A stretch of DNA of 64,000 nt, from NCBI RefSeq assembly GCF_004363245.1, contig NZ_SNYV01000015.1, positions 186,001 through 250,000 of the forward strand. The letters run 5' to 3'. Position 1 is the stretch's first letter; every line of letters starts with the position of its first letter. Origin of the DNA: Sphingobacterium yanglingense. Lineage in GTDB: Bacteria; Bacteroidota; Bacteroidia; Sphingobacteriales; Sphingobacteriaceae. The translations under genes were made by a program, and so were the position numbers. The notes beneath the pieces are model-generated. The model saw only the letters and a program-made list of their open reading frames with translations, did not search any database and was not told the DNA's origin. Below, in pieces: positions 34,809-43,877 of the stretch.

Positions 34809-35657
34809 ATGAGTGTAGATATTAACAATCTCGAGCAAATCGCTTCCCAGGTAAGACGTGACATCGTACGTATGGTACATGCCTGTCAATCTGGTCACCC
34901 AGGAGGGTCTTTAGGATGTGCAGACTACTTTGTAGCACTGTATTTTCACGCCATGAAACATGATACTTCTTTTCAAATGGATGGAAAAAACGAAGACTTG
35001 TTTTTCTTGTCCAATGGACATATCTCCCCTGTGTTTTATAGCACCTTAGCTAGAGTTGGTTATTTTCCGGTCAGTGAACTAGCTACTTTCCGCAAACTCA
35101 ATACTCGTCTGCAAGGTCACCCTACTACCCACGAGCACCTTCCAGGAATACGCGTTGCATCTGGATCTCTTGGACAGGGGCTATCCGTAGCGATAGGAGC
35201 AGCACAAGCTAAGAAATTAAACAACGACAATAGCTTAGTCTACGTATTGATGGGAGACGGAGAGCTACAGGAAGGTCAAGTTTGGGAAGCAGCAATGTAT
35301 GCCCCTCATAATAAAGTAGACAACATCATCGCTACGGTCGACTATAATGGAGCGCAAATCGATGGCCCTACCAACCAAGTATTATCTCTTGGAAACCTGA
35401 GAGCAAAATGGGAAGCTTTTGGATGGGATGTATTAGAAGTGACGAAAGGAAATGATATGACTGCAGTGATAGCAGGCTTAGATGAAGCAAAATCCCGTAC
35501 TGGGAAAGGAAGACCAGTTGTTATACTATTGCATACAGAAATGGGCTTTGGTGTAGATTATATGATGGGAACGCATAAATGGCATGGCGCAGCGCCTAAT
35601 GACGATCAGTTGGAGTCTGCTCTAAACCAAATCCCAAGAACTTTAGGGGATTATTAA
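34809..35657 (+). CDS. Transketolase, N-terminal subunit
   Basis: This 282-residue subunit binds the thiamine-diphosphate pyrophosphate: HPGGSLGCADYFVALYFH, SGSLGQGLSVAIGAA and the GDG motif LMGDGELQEGQVWEAAMYA followed by NG. It works with the following gene as an alpha2beta2 transketolase of the split type, moving two-carbon units in the pentose-phosphate pathway. A TACCTTTA sequence (34772-34779) 30 bp upstream is a near-match to the -7 element. Confidence 0.93.
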   Translation: MSVDINNLEQIASQVRRDIVRMVHACQSGHPGGSLGCADYFVALYFHAMKHDTSFQMDGKNEDLFFLSNGHISPVFYSTLARVGYFPVSELATFRKLNTRLQGHPTTHEHLPGIRVASGSLGQGLSVAIGAAQAKKLNNDNSLVYVLMGDGELQEGQVWEAAMYAPHNKVDNIIATVDYNGAQIDGPTNQVLSLGNLRAKWEAFGWDVLEVTKGNDMTAVIAGLDEAKSRTGKGRPVVILLHTEMGFGVDYMMGTHKWHGAAPNDDQLESALNQIPRTLGDY

Positions 35658-35711
35658 TTTTAATAGAGTTTTAGAAATTAGATATTACTCCTATCTCACA
35701 CCTATAATATA

Positions 35712-36665
35712 ATGAAAAAATATACTTTTACAGAATCTAAAGATACACGCTCGGGTTTTGGAGCAGGCCTGTTAGAAGCGGGCAAAATAAACAGCAATGT
35801 CGTAGCACTCTGTGCCGATTTGATCGGTTCACTAAAGATGGAGGCTTTTATTAAAGAGTTTCCGGAACGTTTTTTCCAAATCGGAATTGCTGAGGCGAAT
35901 ATGATTGGCATTGCCGCGGGACTTACAATCGGTGGAAAAATCCCTTTCACTGGAACATTTGCTAACTTTTCTACAGGACGTGTATACGACCAAATTCGTC
36001 AATCAGTTGCCTATTCTGGGAAAAATGTTAAAATCTGTGCTTCGCATGCTGGACTTACACTAGGTGAAGATGGCGCTACACACCAAATTTTGGAAGACAT
36101 CGGTTTGATGAAAATGTTACCAGGTATGACTGTAATCAATACCTGTGACTACAATCAGACCAAAGCGGCGACTATCGCCCTAGTCAACCATGAAGGCCCA
36201 GTCTATTTACGTTTTGGACGTCCGGTAGTACCAAACTTCACCCCTGCTGATCAAACCTTTGAAATAGGAAAAGCGATTTTACTTAACGAAGGAACAGACG
36301 TTACCATTATCGCAACAGGCCATTTAGTTTGGGAAGCGATACAAGCGGGTGAAGAACTTGAAAAACTAGGCATCAACGCGGAGATTATCAATATCCATAC
36401 CATAAAACCACTGGATGAGGAAGCTATCTTAAAATCTGTAGCCAAAACTAGGTGTGTTGTAACTGCGGAAGAACACAACCGTCTAGGTGGACTTGGAGAT
36501 AGTGTCGCACAGGTACTTGCTCAAAAACTACCTACACCTCAGGAATATGTTGCCGTAAACGATAGTTTTGGAGAATCCGGCACACCGGCACAGCTTATGG
36601 AAAAATATGGCCTAAATGCCAACAGCATTGTCGCTGCTGCACGTAAAGCTATTAGTAGAAAGTAA
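35712..36665 (+). CDS. Transketolase, C-terminal subunit
   Basis: The 317-residue partner carries the pyrimidine-binding and C-terminal domains: FIKEFPERFFQIGIAEANMIGIAAGLT with the catalytic Glu of AEAN, SHAGLTLGEDGATHQ and VVTAEEHNRLGGLGDSVAQ. It lies 54 bp after the N-terminal subunit. The sigma-factor gene starts only 5 bp after its stop, so the regulatory genes may be read from the transketolase promoter. Confidence 0.93.
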   Translation: MKKYTFTESKDTRSGFGAGLLEAGKINSNVVALCADLIGSLKMEAFIKEFPERFFQIGIAEANMIGIAAGLTIGGKIPFTGTFANFSTGRVYDQIRQSVAYSGKNVKICASHAGLTLGEDGATHQILEDIGLMKMLPGMTVINTCDYNQTKAATIALVNHEGPVYLRFGRPVVPNFTPADQTFEIGKAILLNEGTDVTIIATGHLVWEAIQAGEELEKLGINAEIINIHTIKPLDEEAILKSVAKTRCVVTAEEHNRLGGLGDSVAQVLAQKLPTPQEYVAVNDSFGESGTPAQLMEKYGLNANSIVAAARKAISRK

Positions 36666-36670
36666 TTCAA

Positions 36671-37216
36671 ATGGAAGACGCGCAAATCATTGCTATGTTT
36701 GCTGATGAACGTACACGTGAAGATGCGTTCAGTCATTTGTTAAAAAAATACCAACAGAAAATATATTGGCACGTCAGACGCATGGTCATCGACCATGACG
36801 ATGCGGATGACGTGACCCAAGATATTTTCATCAAGATATGGCGCAATCTAGAGAAGTTTAGAGAGGATTCTCAGCTATACACTTGGCTGTACCGTATTGC
36901 TACAAATGAATGTATTACATTCTTAAACAAGAAAAAACAAAAACAGAATGTCTCGCTCGACGATGACAATTCTTCTTATCTATCTGAGACCTTAGCAGAT
37001 ACCACCTACTTCGACGGAGACAAAGCGCAGATGAAGCTACAACAGGCTCTACTGACGCTTCCCGAAAAACAACGCTTGGTATTTAATATGAAATATTTCG
37101 AGGACCTCAAATACGATGAGATTTCTGAAATACTAGGAACAAGTGTGGGAGCGCTAAAAGCTTCGTACCATCTAGCGGTTAAGAAGGTTGAAAACTTTTT
37201 TAACAACAACGATTAA
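36671..37216 (+). CDS. ECF-type RNA polymerase sigma factor
   Basis: 181 residues with sigma region 2 (DADDVTQDIFIKIWRNLEKF, WLYRIATNECITFLNKKK) and region 4 (LTLPEKQRLVFNMKYFEDLKYDEISEILGTS). No region 3, so it is an extracytoplasmic-function type. The next two genes encode a single-pass membrane protein with cytoplasmic repeats and a small secreted protein, a layout expected for sigma, anti-sigma and sensor. Target promoters are unknown. Confidence 0.92.
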   Translation: MEDAQIIAMFADERTREDAFSHLLKKYQQKIYWHVRRMVIDHDDADDVTQDIFIKIWRNLEKFREDSQLYTWLYRIATNECITFLNKKKQKQNVSLDDDNSSYLSETLADTTYFDGDKAQMKLQQALLTLPEKQRLVFNMKYFEDLKYDEISEILGTSVGALKASYHLAVKKVENFFNNND

Positions 37217-37250
37217 ACCTTTAGTCCGAGAAAGCATCTATACATAGACC

Positions 37251-38117
37251 ATGAATCAAAGAGACACATATAACGAGCCAATGGAAGAGAATAACCTTCC
37301 GGATTCACTACGTGTCACCCCTTTTTCTACAGATAAGGATTTCTTTGCTAAACAGGAAGAGCTGATACGAGCCGAAATTAAAATTGGCCTACAGAGTTCT
37401 TCACTGAAATCAAGTGGATATACGGTGCCTGAGGGATATTTTGGACAATTAAAGGAATCTATTTTCCTAAAAGAATCTGAACGTAAACTCAAAGAGCAAG
37501 CAGCTGATTCATCGTATCAAGTACCAGAAAATTATTTTGAAAACCTAGCGGATTCAATACGCGTTAAAATTTCAGAGATCAATCTTAAAGAATCTGTTGT
37601 ACAGAGCGGTTTTGCCGTTCCAGCAGACTATTTTGCGACTTTAGAAAATCGTATTACCACACAGGGTTCAGAAGAATTCCTAAAGTCAAAGGTCGCAACT
37701 GATGGTTATTCGACTCCAGCAGATTATTTTCAATCACTATCGGGCAAGATAATAACTAAAACATCAGCACATAGCAAAGATGAAGGAGTAAAAACAATTG
37801 CTATTAACAGAGAAAGAAGCTGGTATAGCTATATTTCTGCTGCAGCAGTTTTATTCCTTATCGGATTCGGTTCTTATTTTGCACTGAAACAAACTCCATC
37901 ATCCGATGCGACTCCCAATCTACAAACTAACACATCGAAAATCAATGTGAAGGATGTAAGCGATGAAGAGATACTGGAATATCTCGCCCAGGTTTCGGAA
38001 GGAGAAGAGCTAATTCACCTCACAAAATTTGTAGAACAAGAGAAAACGAGCCAAGACCATATTGACAATTCAATAGACGACGAGGATATAAAGGAATATT
38101 TAAACTACATGTTATAA
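37251..38117 (+). CDS. Putative anti-sigma membrane protein with five 32-residue repeats
   Basis: 288 residues with one membrane helix (about 192-212). The N-terminal half has five repeats starting at residues 24, 56, 88, 120 and 152, exactly 32 residues apart; each has an aromatic at position 2, an aromatic pair at 8-9 (YF or FF) and Ile at 16, as in GYTVPEGYFGQLKESI and SYQVPENYFENLADSI. The C-terminal part is acidic. It overlaps the next gene by one base and follows the sigma gene by 34 bp. The anti-sigma role is inferred from position; no named domain is recognised. Confidence 0.75.
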   Translation: MNQRDTYNEPMEENNLPDSLRVTPFSTDKDFFAKQEELIRAEIKIGLQSSSLKSSGYTVPEGYFGQLKESIFLKESERKLKEQAADSSYQVPENYFENLADSIRVKISEINLKESVVQSGFAVPADYFATLENRITTQGSEEFLKSKVATDGYSTPADYFQSLSGKIITKTSAHSKDEGVKTIAINRERSWYSYISAAAVLFLIGFGSYFALKQTPSSDATPNLQTNTSKINVKDVSDEEILEYLAQVSEGEELIHLTKFVEQEKTSQDHIDNSIDDEDIKEYLNYML

Positions 38118-38554
38118 TGTTACGGTTAAAGTATATTTTAATTGCGTTTTTTGCACTACTGTCTTCCCATTCAATCTCATTTGCACAACAAAGAAACTTT
38201 GAAGCAATTGAAAGTGAGAAGATTGCCTATATTACTAAAGAATTAAAAATTACTCCAAGTGAAGCGCAAAAGTTCTTCCCTATCTATAATAAGTATATGG
38301 ATGAACTAAGGGAGTTGAAAAAAGCAAAAAGAGGAGAATCACCACAACAATCCAATTCTTTTATGGGAGGCAAGCGGGATGTCATTGCTTTTGACGCCAA
38401 AGAAGTCGAGACAAAGAAAAAATACAGAGAAGAATTTTCCAAAGTTCTCGGACAGGCAAGAGCGTCACAGTTCTTTCAGGTTGTTGAAGATTTCAACGAT
38501 TTACTGAGAAGTACATTACAAGAACGACAAAACCAAGAGCGAAGAAGAAGATAA
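38117..38554 (+). CDS. Small exported helical protein, Spy/CpxP-like
   Basis: 145 residues with a signal peptide (ALLSSHSISFAQQ) and an all-helical, highly charged body (ITKELKITPSEAQKFFPIYNKYMDELRE, in pieces) resembling the LTxxQ/Spy-like periplasmic sensors found behind ECF sigma genes in Bacteroidota. Its ATG overlaps the stop of the repeat protein (TAATG), so translation is coupled. It may sense envelope stress for the sigma/anti-sigma pair. Confidence 0.72.
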   Translation: MLRLKYILIAFFALLSSHSISFAQQRNFEAIESEKIAYITKELKITPSEAQKFFPIYNKYMDELRELKKAKRGESPQQSNSFMGGKRDVIAFDAKEVETKKKYREEFSKVLGQARASQFFQVVEDFNDLLRSTLQERQNQERRRR

Positions 38555-38563
38555 AAATTGCTA

Positions 38564-39268
38564 TTAAAGCTTTATAGATTTTAGAGAAACCTCTTCGTCT
38601 TTACTGTCCGAATTCAGTAATCCAACCAACATTAAGGTATAGAGAGTCCTATTTTCTGGGACAAAAGTCTGTGAAATCTCCGGAGTCTTATTGCGATCTC
38701 CAGTAGGTATTATTTTCAAACTCAAACTTTCGTTAGCCTTTACTTCGATAAACTCGGTAACATCTTTAAAAGGAATGTTCCCAAACAAAGGCTGGGTCTG
38801 CTCCTTATCCCACATACTGAGAGCTGGAGCATCTTTAACCATATGTACGAATCTTATCTTCGCATATCCATCCCTAGGAACTACGATATTATCCTTTGAA
38901 AGTTTGACTTGAATACCTCCCTCCTCATAAAGGAACAGACTGTATATATTTTCTGCCTGCAACGTTATACCCGTTGACGTACGCAGTGGTTCACCTTTTG
39001 TCGTCATCCCTTCAATATTCAACCTCTTCTGTCCCGGAAAACTATTCCGATGCCGCATAAACTCACCGAAAGAAAATTTTTCATTTGTATTGTTAAACCG
39101 TACACCGTCTAAAAAAAGATTGACCTCTGAAGTACCGGGAACAGCATTGAAGGCTGCTAAACTAGAAAGACTCCCCGGATTATCAAATACGCGATTTGCA
39201 TCATCCTTTACACAACTGCTTAAAAACAGTGTTATCAAAAAAAGCGCAACATTATATCTATACTTCAT
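38564..39268 (-). CDS. DUF4397 family lipoprotein
   Basis: About 234 residues with a lipoprotein signal (LITLFLSSCVKDD). SLAAFNAVPGTSEVNLFLDG and YAKIRFVHMVKDAPALSMWD match DUF4397, a beta-sandwich domain frequent in exported Bacteroidota proteins. I take ATG 39268 (MKYRYNVALFLITLF) as start instead of ATG 39298, because the signal peptide then begins correctly. It is convergent with the sigma operon and divergent from ftsK. Confidence 0.82.
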   Translation of the reverse strand: MKYRYNVALFLITLFLSSCVKDDANRVFDNPGSLSSLAAFNAVPGTSEVNLFLDGVRFNNTNEKFSFGEFMRHRNSFPGQKRLNIEGMTTKGEPLRTSTGITLQAENIYSLFLYEEGGIQVKLSKDNIVVPRDGYAKIRFVHMVKDAPALSMWDKEQTQPLFGNIPFKDVTEFIEVKANESLSLKIIPTGDRNKTPEISQTFVPENRTLYTLMLVGLLNSDSKDEEVSLKSIKL

Positions 39269-39378
39269 GGCTGACGAACAAAATACTAATTTACTCATTA
39301 AAACGAACAGTATACAACAATCGCTACAGATACCTTATAAATCCAATGACAACACTGCATTTCTACGGTTTTTTTTAA

Positions 39379-39386
39379 TAAGTTTG
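39379..39386 (+). promoter_or_regulatory. -7 element of ftsK
   Basis: TAAGTTTG matches TAnnTTTG and stands 25 bp before the ftsK ATG at 39411. It supports that start over upstream in-frame start codons. Confidence 0.55.
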
Positions 39387-39410
39387 TATAAGGTAAAGTA
39401 TAACATTTTC

Positions 39411-42119
39411 ATGGCATACAAAGGCAATACATTTAAAAATAGCAGTCAGAGTAGAAGTACTAAAGAGGCAAAGAATACTGCAACAACATCAACTAAAAAG
39501 ATTCCCTCATTCGTCAAATCTTTCGATAACATTGATTTTTCGGAGGGACAAAGAAAAGCGTTAAAAATAATTGGTCTTTTCCTTATACTAAGCTCTTTTT
39601 TACTAGCAGTTGCTTTTACATCTTACCTTTTTACATGGAAAGAAGACCAAAGCTATATTGCAGCGACAAACGGAGGATGGAAAACACTATTTGATACCAG
39701 TGCAGAACTTCAAACTGAAGGATTAGAAACCCCAATCGTCGAGAATAAATTAGGAAAGTTAGGTGCCCTTCTTGCCAACATGTTTATTTTCGAGTGGTTT
39801 GGTATTGCCTCTTTTCTTTTTATCCTGATTTTATTTGTAGTTGGTTATAAACTGCTCTATAAAAAATCAATACTTCCGGTATGGAAAACCGTACTTTATT
39901 CGTTTATTGGCATCATATTTCTTTCCGTCACTCTCGGATTTATACAAGAATATATAACGGAGACGCCACATATCTTAGAAGGGAAGTTTGGTTTCTGGAC
40001 CAATCAGTTATTAAACACACAAATCGGGAAATATGGTGTAGCTGGCCTTTTGATATTCTCCTATCTCACCGCCTTGATATTGATCTACAACCTTGATCTC
40101 AAATTATCATTTCAATCAACCAATAAATCCGATAATGTAGACTTTGAAGAAGAGGAGGATGAAGAACCGACCCAAATAAACAGAGTCTCCACACCAAAGA
40201 ACCAGCCTGTCCCTAGCCCAGAAAAAGAGGAAGAGATTAATATTGATGGTGCCGTAATAGAAGTTTCAAATACCTTGCGAGGTAGGAACACGCCCAACCT
40301 ATCTGCCAACCTATCTCCAAGTCTGAATGACAGGTACGCGCATCTACAGGAAGACAACCAAGAAGAGATCGAGGCCCCATCCCTAGACGATATAGAGGTT
40401 ATCAACAGTGTGAACTTTGAAACAAAGGCTCAAATAGAACCAATTGCATCTTCGGAGAATACAACGATCGAATTGTCCATAGATCCTCCTCTTGATATTG
40501 AACCTCGCCAAGAAGAAGAAAACCAAGAGCCAACTTTAATTATTGAGGAACAAAAAGAAGAAAAGTCTATATCAGCAAGTGATTTGGTCGCTCAATTTGG
40601 AGAATACGACCCAAAACTGGATTTATCAAGTTATCAGCACCCTACGTTAGAGCTACTAAAGGACTATGGTACTGGAAAAATCACAATCAACCAACATGAG
40701 CTTGAAGCCAACAAAAACAGGATTGTTGAAACATTAAGAAACTACAGCATTGAGATAGAACACATCAAAGCAACGGTAGGTCCTACAGTCACCTTGTATG
40801 AAATCATCCCCAAACCTGGTGTACGGATTTCAAAGATCAAAAATCTCGAAGATGACATTGCATTAAGCTTGGCGGCTTTAGGTATACGGATTATCGCACC
40901 TATGCCAGGCAAGGGAACCATAGGAATTGAGGTCCCAAATAGTACTCCGGAAATGGTTTCTATGCGTTCGGTGATATCAACCGAAAAATTTCAAAAGACA
41001 GATATGGATTTGCCTATTGCACTAGGAAAAACCATATCCAACGAAGTCTATATTGCTGATTTGGCAAAAATGCCTCACCTGTTGGTCGCAGGGGCTACCG
41101 GTCAAGGTAAGTCGGTGGGTATAAATGCAATATTGACCTCTTTGCTTTATAAAAAACATCCAGCCGAATTAAAGTTCGTTCTAGTCGATCCGAAAAAAGT
41201 CGAGTTATCCTTGTTCAAAAAAGTAGAAAGACACTTTCTAGCAAAATTACCAGGCGAGGAAGATGCTATTATCACTGATACAAAAAAGGTTATCAATACA
41301 CTAAACTCGCTTTGTATTGAAATGGACCAACGTTATGACCTGCTAAAGAATGGGCAGGTACGTAACTTAAAGGAATATAATGCAAAATTTGTCAATAGAA
41401 GATTAAACCCTGAGGAGGGTCATCGATTCTTACCCTTTATAGTTCTTATTGTAGATGAATTTGCAGATTTAATGATGACCGCAGGTAAAGAAGTTGAAAC
41501 CCCTATAGCACGACTAGCTCAATTAGCACGAGCCGTGGGAATCCACTTGGTCATTGCAACGCAGCGTCCATCTGTCAATATTATTACGGGTACCATCAAG
41601 GCCAACTTTCCAGCACGGCTAGCGTTTAGAGTGCTATCCAAAGTAGACTCCCGGACGATTCTGGATTCGGGCGGAGCCGACCAACTTATCGGTCGAGGGG
41701 ATATGCTCTTAGCTACTGGAAGTGACCTCATACGGATACAATGTGCGTTTGTAGACACACCAGAGGTAGAAAGTATTTCCGATTTTATAGGAGGACAACG
41801 GGGCTATCCATCAGCATTCATGCTGCCTGAATACGTAGATGAATCGGGTGAAGGCTCTGGATCTATGGATTTCGATATGTCCGAGAGGGATCAACTCTTT
41901 GAAGAAGCCGCCCGTCTTATTGTGATGCATCAACAGGGGTCAACCTCACTGATACAGCGCAAATTAAAATTGGGATATAATAGAGCTGGAAGAATAATCG
42001 ATCAATTGGAGGCTGCCGGTATTGTAGGTCCATTTGAAGGTAGCAAGGCCCGCGAAGTACTATATCCAGATGAATACTCGCTAGAACAGTATCTAGAGAC
42101 TTTGAGAAAAGCTGATTAA
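39411..42119 (+). CDS. ftsK: DNA translocase FtsK
   Basis: About 902 residues. The N-terminal part has several membrane helices (for example LIFLILSSFLLAVAFTSYLF-like segments near 45-70, and near 130-220), followed by a long acidic linker and the RecA-type motor: Walker A GATGQGKSVGIN near residue 561, Walker B FIVLIVDEFADLMM and a C-terminal winged-helix gamma domain (LIVMHQQGSTSLIQRKLKLGYNRAGRIID). It pumps DNA at the division septum to resolve chromosomes. The frame is open back to 39090, but that part overlaps the DUF4397 gene; ATG 39411 (MAYKGNTFKN) is the natural start. Confidence 0.95.
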   Translation: MAYKGNTFKNSSQSRSTKEAKNTATTSTKKIPSFVKSFDNIDFSEGQRKALKIIGLFLILSSFLLAVAFTSYLFTWKEDQSYIAATNGGWKTLFDTSAELQTEGLETPIVENKLGKLGALLANMFIFEWFGIASFLFILILFVVGYKLLYKKSILPVWKTVLYSFIGIIFLSVTLGFIQEYITETPHILEGKFGFWTNQLLNTQIGKYGVAGLLIFSYLTALILIYNLDLKLSFQSTNKSDNVDFEEEEDEEPTQINRVSTPKNQPVPSPEKEEEINIDGAVIEVSNTLRGRNTPNLSANLSPSLNDRYAHLQEDNQEEIEAPSLDDIEVINSVNFETKAQIEPIASSENTTIELSIDPPLDIEPRQEEENQEPTLIIEEQKEEKSISASDLVAQFGEYDPKLDLSSYQHPTLELLKDYGTGKITINQHELEANKNRIVETLRNYSIEIEHIKATVGPTVTLYEIIPKPGVRISKIKNLEDDIALSLAALGIRIIAPMPGKGTIGIEVPNSTPEMVSMRSVISTEKFQKTDMDLPIALGKTISNEVYIADLAKMPHLLVAGATGQGKSVGINAILTSLLYKKHPAELKFVLVDPKKVELSLFKKVERHFLAKLPGEEDAIITDTKKVINTLNSLCIEMDQRYDLLKNGQVRNLKEYNAKFVNRRLNPEEGHRFLPFIVLIVDEFADLMMTAGKEVETPIARLAQLARAVGIHLVIATQRPSVNIITGTIKANFPARLAFRVLSKVDSRTILDSGGADQLIGRGDMLLATGSDLIRIQCAFVDTPEVESISDFIGGQRGYPSAFMLPEYVDESGEGSGSMDFDMSERDQLFEEAARLIVMHQQGSTSLIQRKLKLGYNRAGRIIDQLEAAGIVGPFEGSKAREVLYPDEYSLEQYLETLRKAD

Positions 42120-42120
42120 T

Positions 42121-42774
42121 ATGAAAAAACACATTCTTACATTGATTTGTACTGCTATTGCAGCGCTATCTATAGCACAGACCGATCCGGCAGCAACGAA
42201 AATGCTAAATGAGGTTTCCAAAAAGTACGATGCTTATAAAACGATTCGTTCGGAATTTGACTTGACTGTGCAAGATGCCAATAAAACAGCTTACAGTAAT
42301 ACAGGAATCATGTATTTCAACAAGCCTAAGAAACAATATGCTATCAAAATGGAAGATCAAGAAATATTGTCCAATGGAAAGACAGTATGGAATATCTCTC
42401 ACGACATCAAAGAAGTTCAGATAACAGATGCAGAGCATGATGATAGTACTATAGGCCCAAACAATCTTTTCTCCTTCTATAAAAAGGGATATAAATATGT
42501 ATCGATGCCTGAAGAGAAATTAACTAAAAATGGTAAAACCGAGTCCCTACGTGTAGTAGAATTATCTCCATTGGATACGAAAACAAACTATTTTAAGATA
42601 AAATTACGAATCAACCAAAACAATCATATACACGACGTTACAATTTTTGATAAATCCAGTAATCGATTTACTTATACGATTAAGTCACTATACCTAGGCC
42701 AAAAATTCGATGAAAGCACTTTTACTTTTGCGAAAGACAAATTTAAAAATTACGAAATAATCGATTTAAGATAA
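42121..42774 (+). CDS. lolA: LolA-family outer-membrane lipoprotein carrier protein
   Basis: 217 residues with a signal peptide (TAIAALSIAQ) and the LolA beta-barrel pattern (KMLNEVSKKYDAYKTIRSEF, GIMYFNKPKKQYAIKM, LSNGKTVWNISHDIKEVQI). It would carry lipoproteins across the periplasm. It starts one base after the ftsK stop (TAATATG), a gene order typical of the phylum, so the two are co-expressed. A terminator follows. Confidence 0.88.
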   Translation: MKKHILTLICTAIAALSIAQTDPAATKMLNEVSKKYDAYKTIRSEFDLTVQDANKTAYSNTGIMYFNKPKKQYAIKMEDQEILSNGKTVWNISHDIKEVQITDAEHDDSTIGPNNLFSFYKKGYKYVSMPEEKLTKNGKTESLRVVELSPLDTKTNYFKIKLRINQNNHIHDVTIFDKSSNRFTYTIKSLYLGQKFDESTFTFAKDKFKNYEIIDLR

Positions 42775-42779
42775 ACATA

Positions 42780-42809
42780 AAAAAAGAGGTTAAATAAACC
42801 TCTTTTTTT
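42780..42809 (+). terminator. Terminator after lolA
   Basis: AAAAAGAGGTT pairs with AACCTCTTTTT around a short A-rich loop, followed by further T. Confidence 0.9.
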
Positions 42810-42839
42810 GTATATTAGGCTCAGGAGGGATCTAATAAC

Positions 42840-43877
42840 ATGACCAAAATTACCTTAAAAGAAATTGCTGAAAGATTACATCTATCGCCATCTACTATTT
42901 CCAAAGCGCTGAACGATAGCTATGAAATCAGTGAAGAAACTAAGATAAAAGTTAGGGAGTTTGCCAAAGAGCATAATTACCAACCTAACCCCTTGGCAAA
43001 ATACCTAAAATTAGGAAAGACCAACAATATCGGTGTACTACTACCAAGTATTCAAACTCCTTTTTCGGCTCAGCTACTACAATATCTACACCAGAGTGCC
43101 ATAAGTAACAGCTACAACATCATCTTCATGCAAAGTATCGATAACGAAGAAGAAGAAGAGAGAGCATTAATGACACTGACCAATCAAGGTGTGGATGGAA
43201 TTTTGATTGCTCCGGTAAGTGAGACCTCCAATCTAAAACTACTTGCTAGTATACATAACAAAAACTGTCCTGTGGTTATATTTGACCGCATCCACTATAA
43301 TCTTGACACCCATAAGGTTGGCATCGACAATGTCAAAAGTACTTATCTAGCGACTGAGGAACTCATAAAAATAGATAGAAAAAATATAATAGTACTCTGT
43401 GGCAAAAATCTTGGAGTAACGCAATACCGCTTAGAGGGATACCGAAAGGCCCTGGAAGATTATAATATTCCAATTAAAGAAGAAAACATCATCTATATAG
43501 ACTACAGTAAATCTCTAAAAAAAATAGATGAGAGTTTGAAAGAAGTTATCACCAAGTGCATGCATTCTGACAACGCTCTTAATGCTATTTTGGGTACAAC
43601 GGAAACCTTGACTACACGTGTACTTGGAATCCTCGCCGACTTAAAAGTACAGGTACCTAAAGAAATTGCAGTTATTGGTTTTTCAAATATAGAATTTGCA
43701 AACAGCCTTAATCCCGCGTTATCCACAGTTCACCAACCTACGGAAGAAATGGCTAGTACTGCATTACAATTACTTTTGGATCTTATAAACTCAAAAAGAG
43801 AGCGGAGCCAGATAGATTTTCAAACTATTCTTTTAGAAACCTCTATCCAGCTCCGAAAATCTACTGCACTTGCATAA
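42840..43877 (+). CDS. LacI-family transcriptional regulator of the uronate locus
   Basis: 345 residues: an N-terminal LacI helix-turn-helix (TLKEIAERLHLSPSTISKAL) with hinge PNPLAKYLKLGKTN, then a periplasmic-binding-protein-like sensor domain (NNIGVLLPSIQTPFSAQLL; GVDGILIAPVSE; IAVIGFSNIEFANSL). It is convergent with uxuA, with a 17-bp 3' overlap. Three LacI-like operator sites in the adjacent genes make it the probable local regulator, releasing DNA when a uronate-pathway sugar binds. The ligand is not identifiable from sequence. Confidence 0.9.
   Translation: MTKITLKEIAERLHLSPSTISKALNDSYEISEETKIKVREFAKEHNYQPNPLAKYLKLGKTNNIGVLLPSIQTPFSAQLLQYLHQSAISNSYNIIFMQSIDNEEEEERALMTLTNQGVDGILIAPVSETSNLKLLASIHNKNCPVVIFDRIHYNLDTHKVGIDNVKSTYLATEELIKIDRKNIIVLCGKNLGVTQYRLEGYRKALEDYNIPIKEENIIYIDYSKSLKKIDESLKEVITKCMHSDNALNAILGTTETLTTRVLGILADLKVQVPKEIAVIGFSNIEFANSLNPALSTVHQPTEEMASTALQLLLDLINSKRERSQIDFQTILLETSIQLRKSTALA

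Noticed and set aside
37006..37209. Minus-strand ORF inside the sigma gene
   Set aside because: Shadow frame of a clearly coding gene; no signal of its own.
39090..39410. N-terminal extension of FtsK
   Set aside because: It overlaps the DUF4397 gene on the other strand, and a -7 element at 39379 plus the natural start MAYKGN at 39411 explain the gene better.
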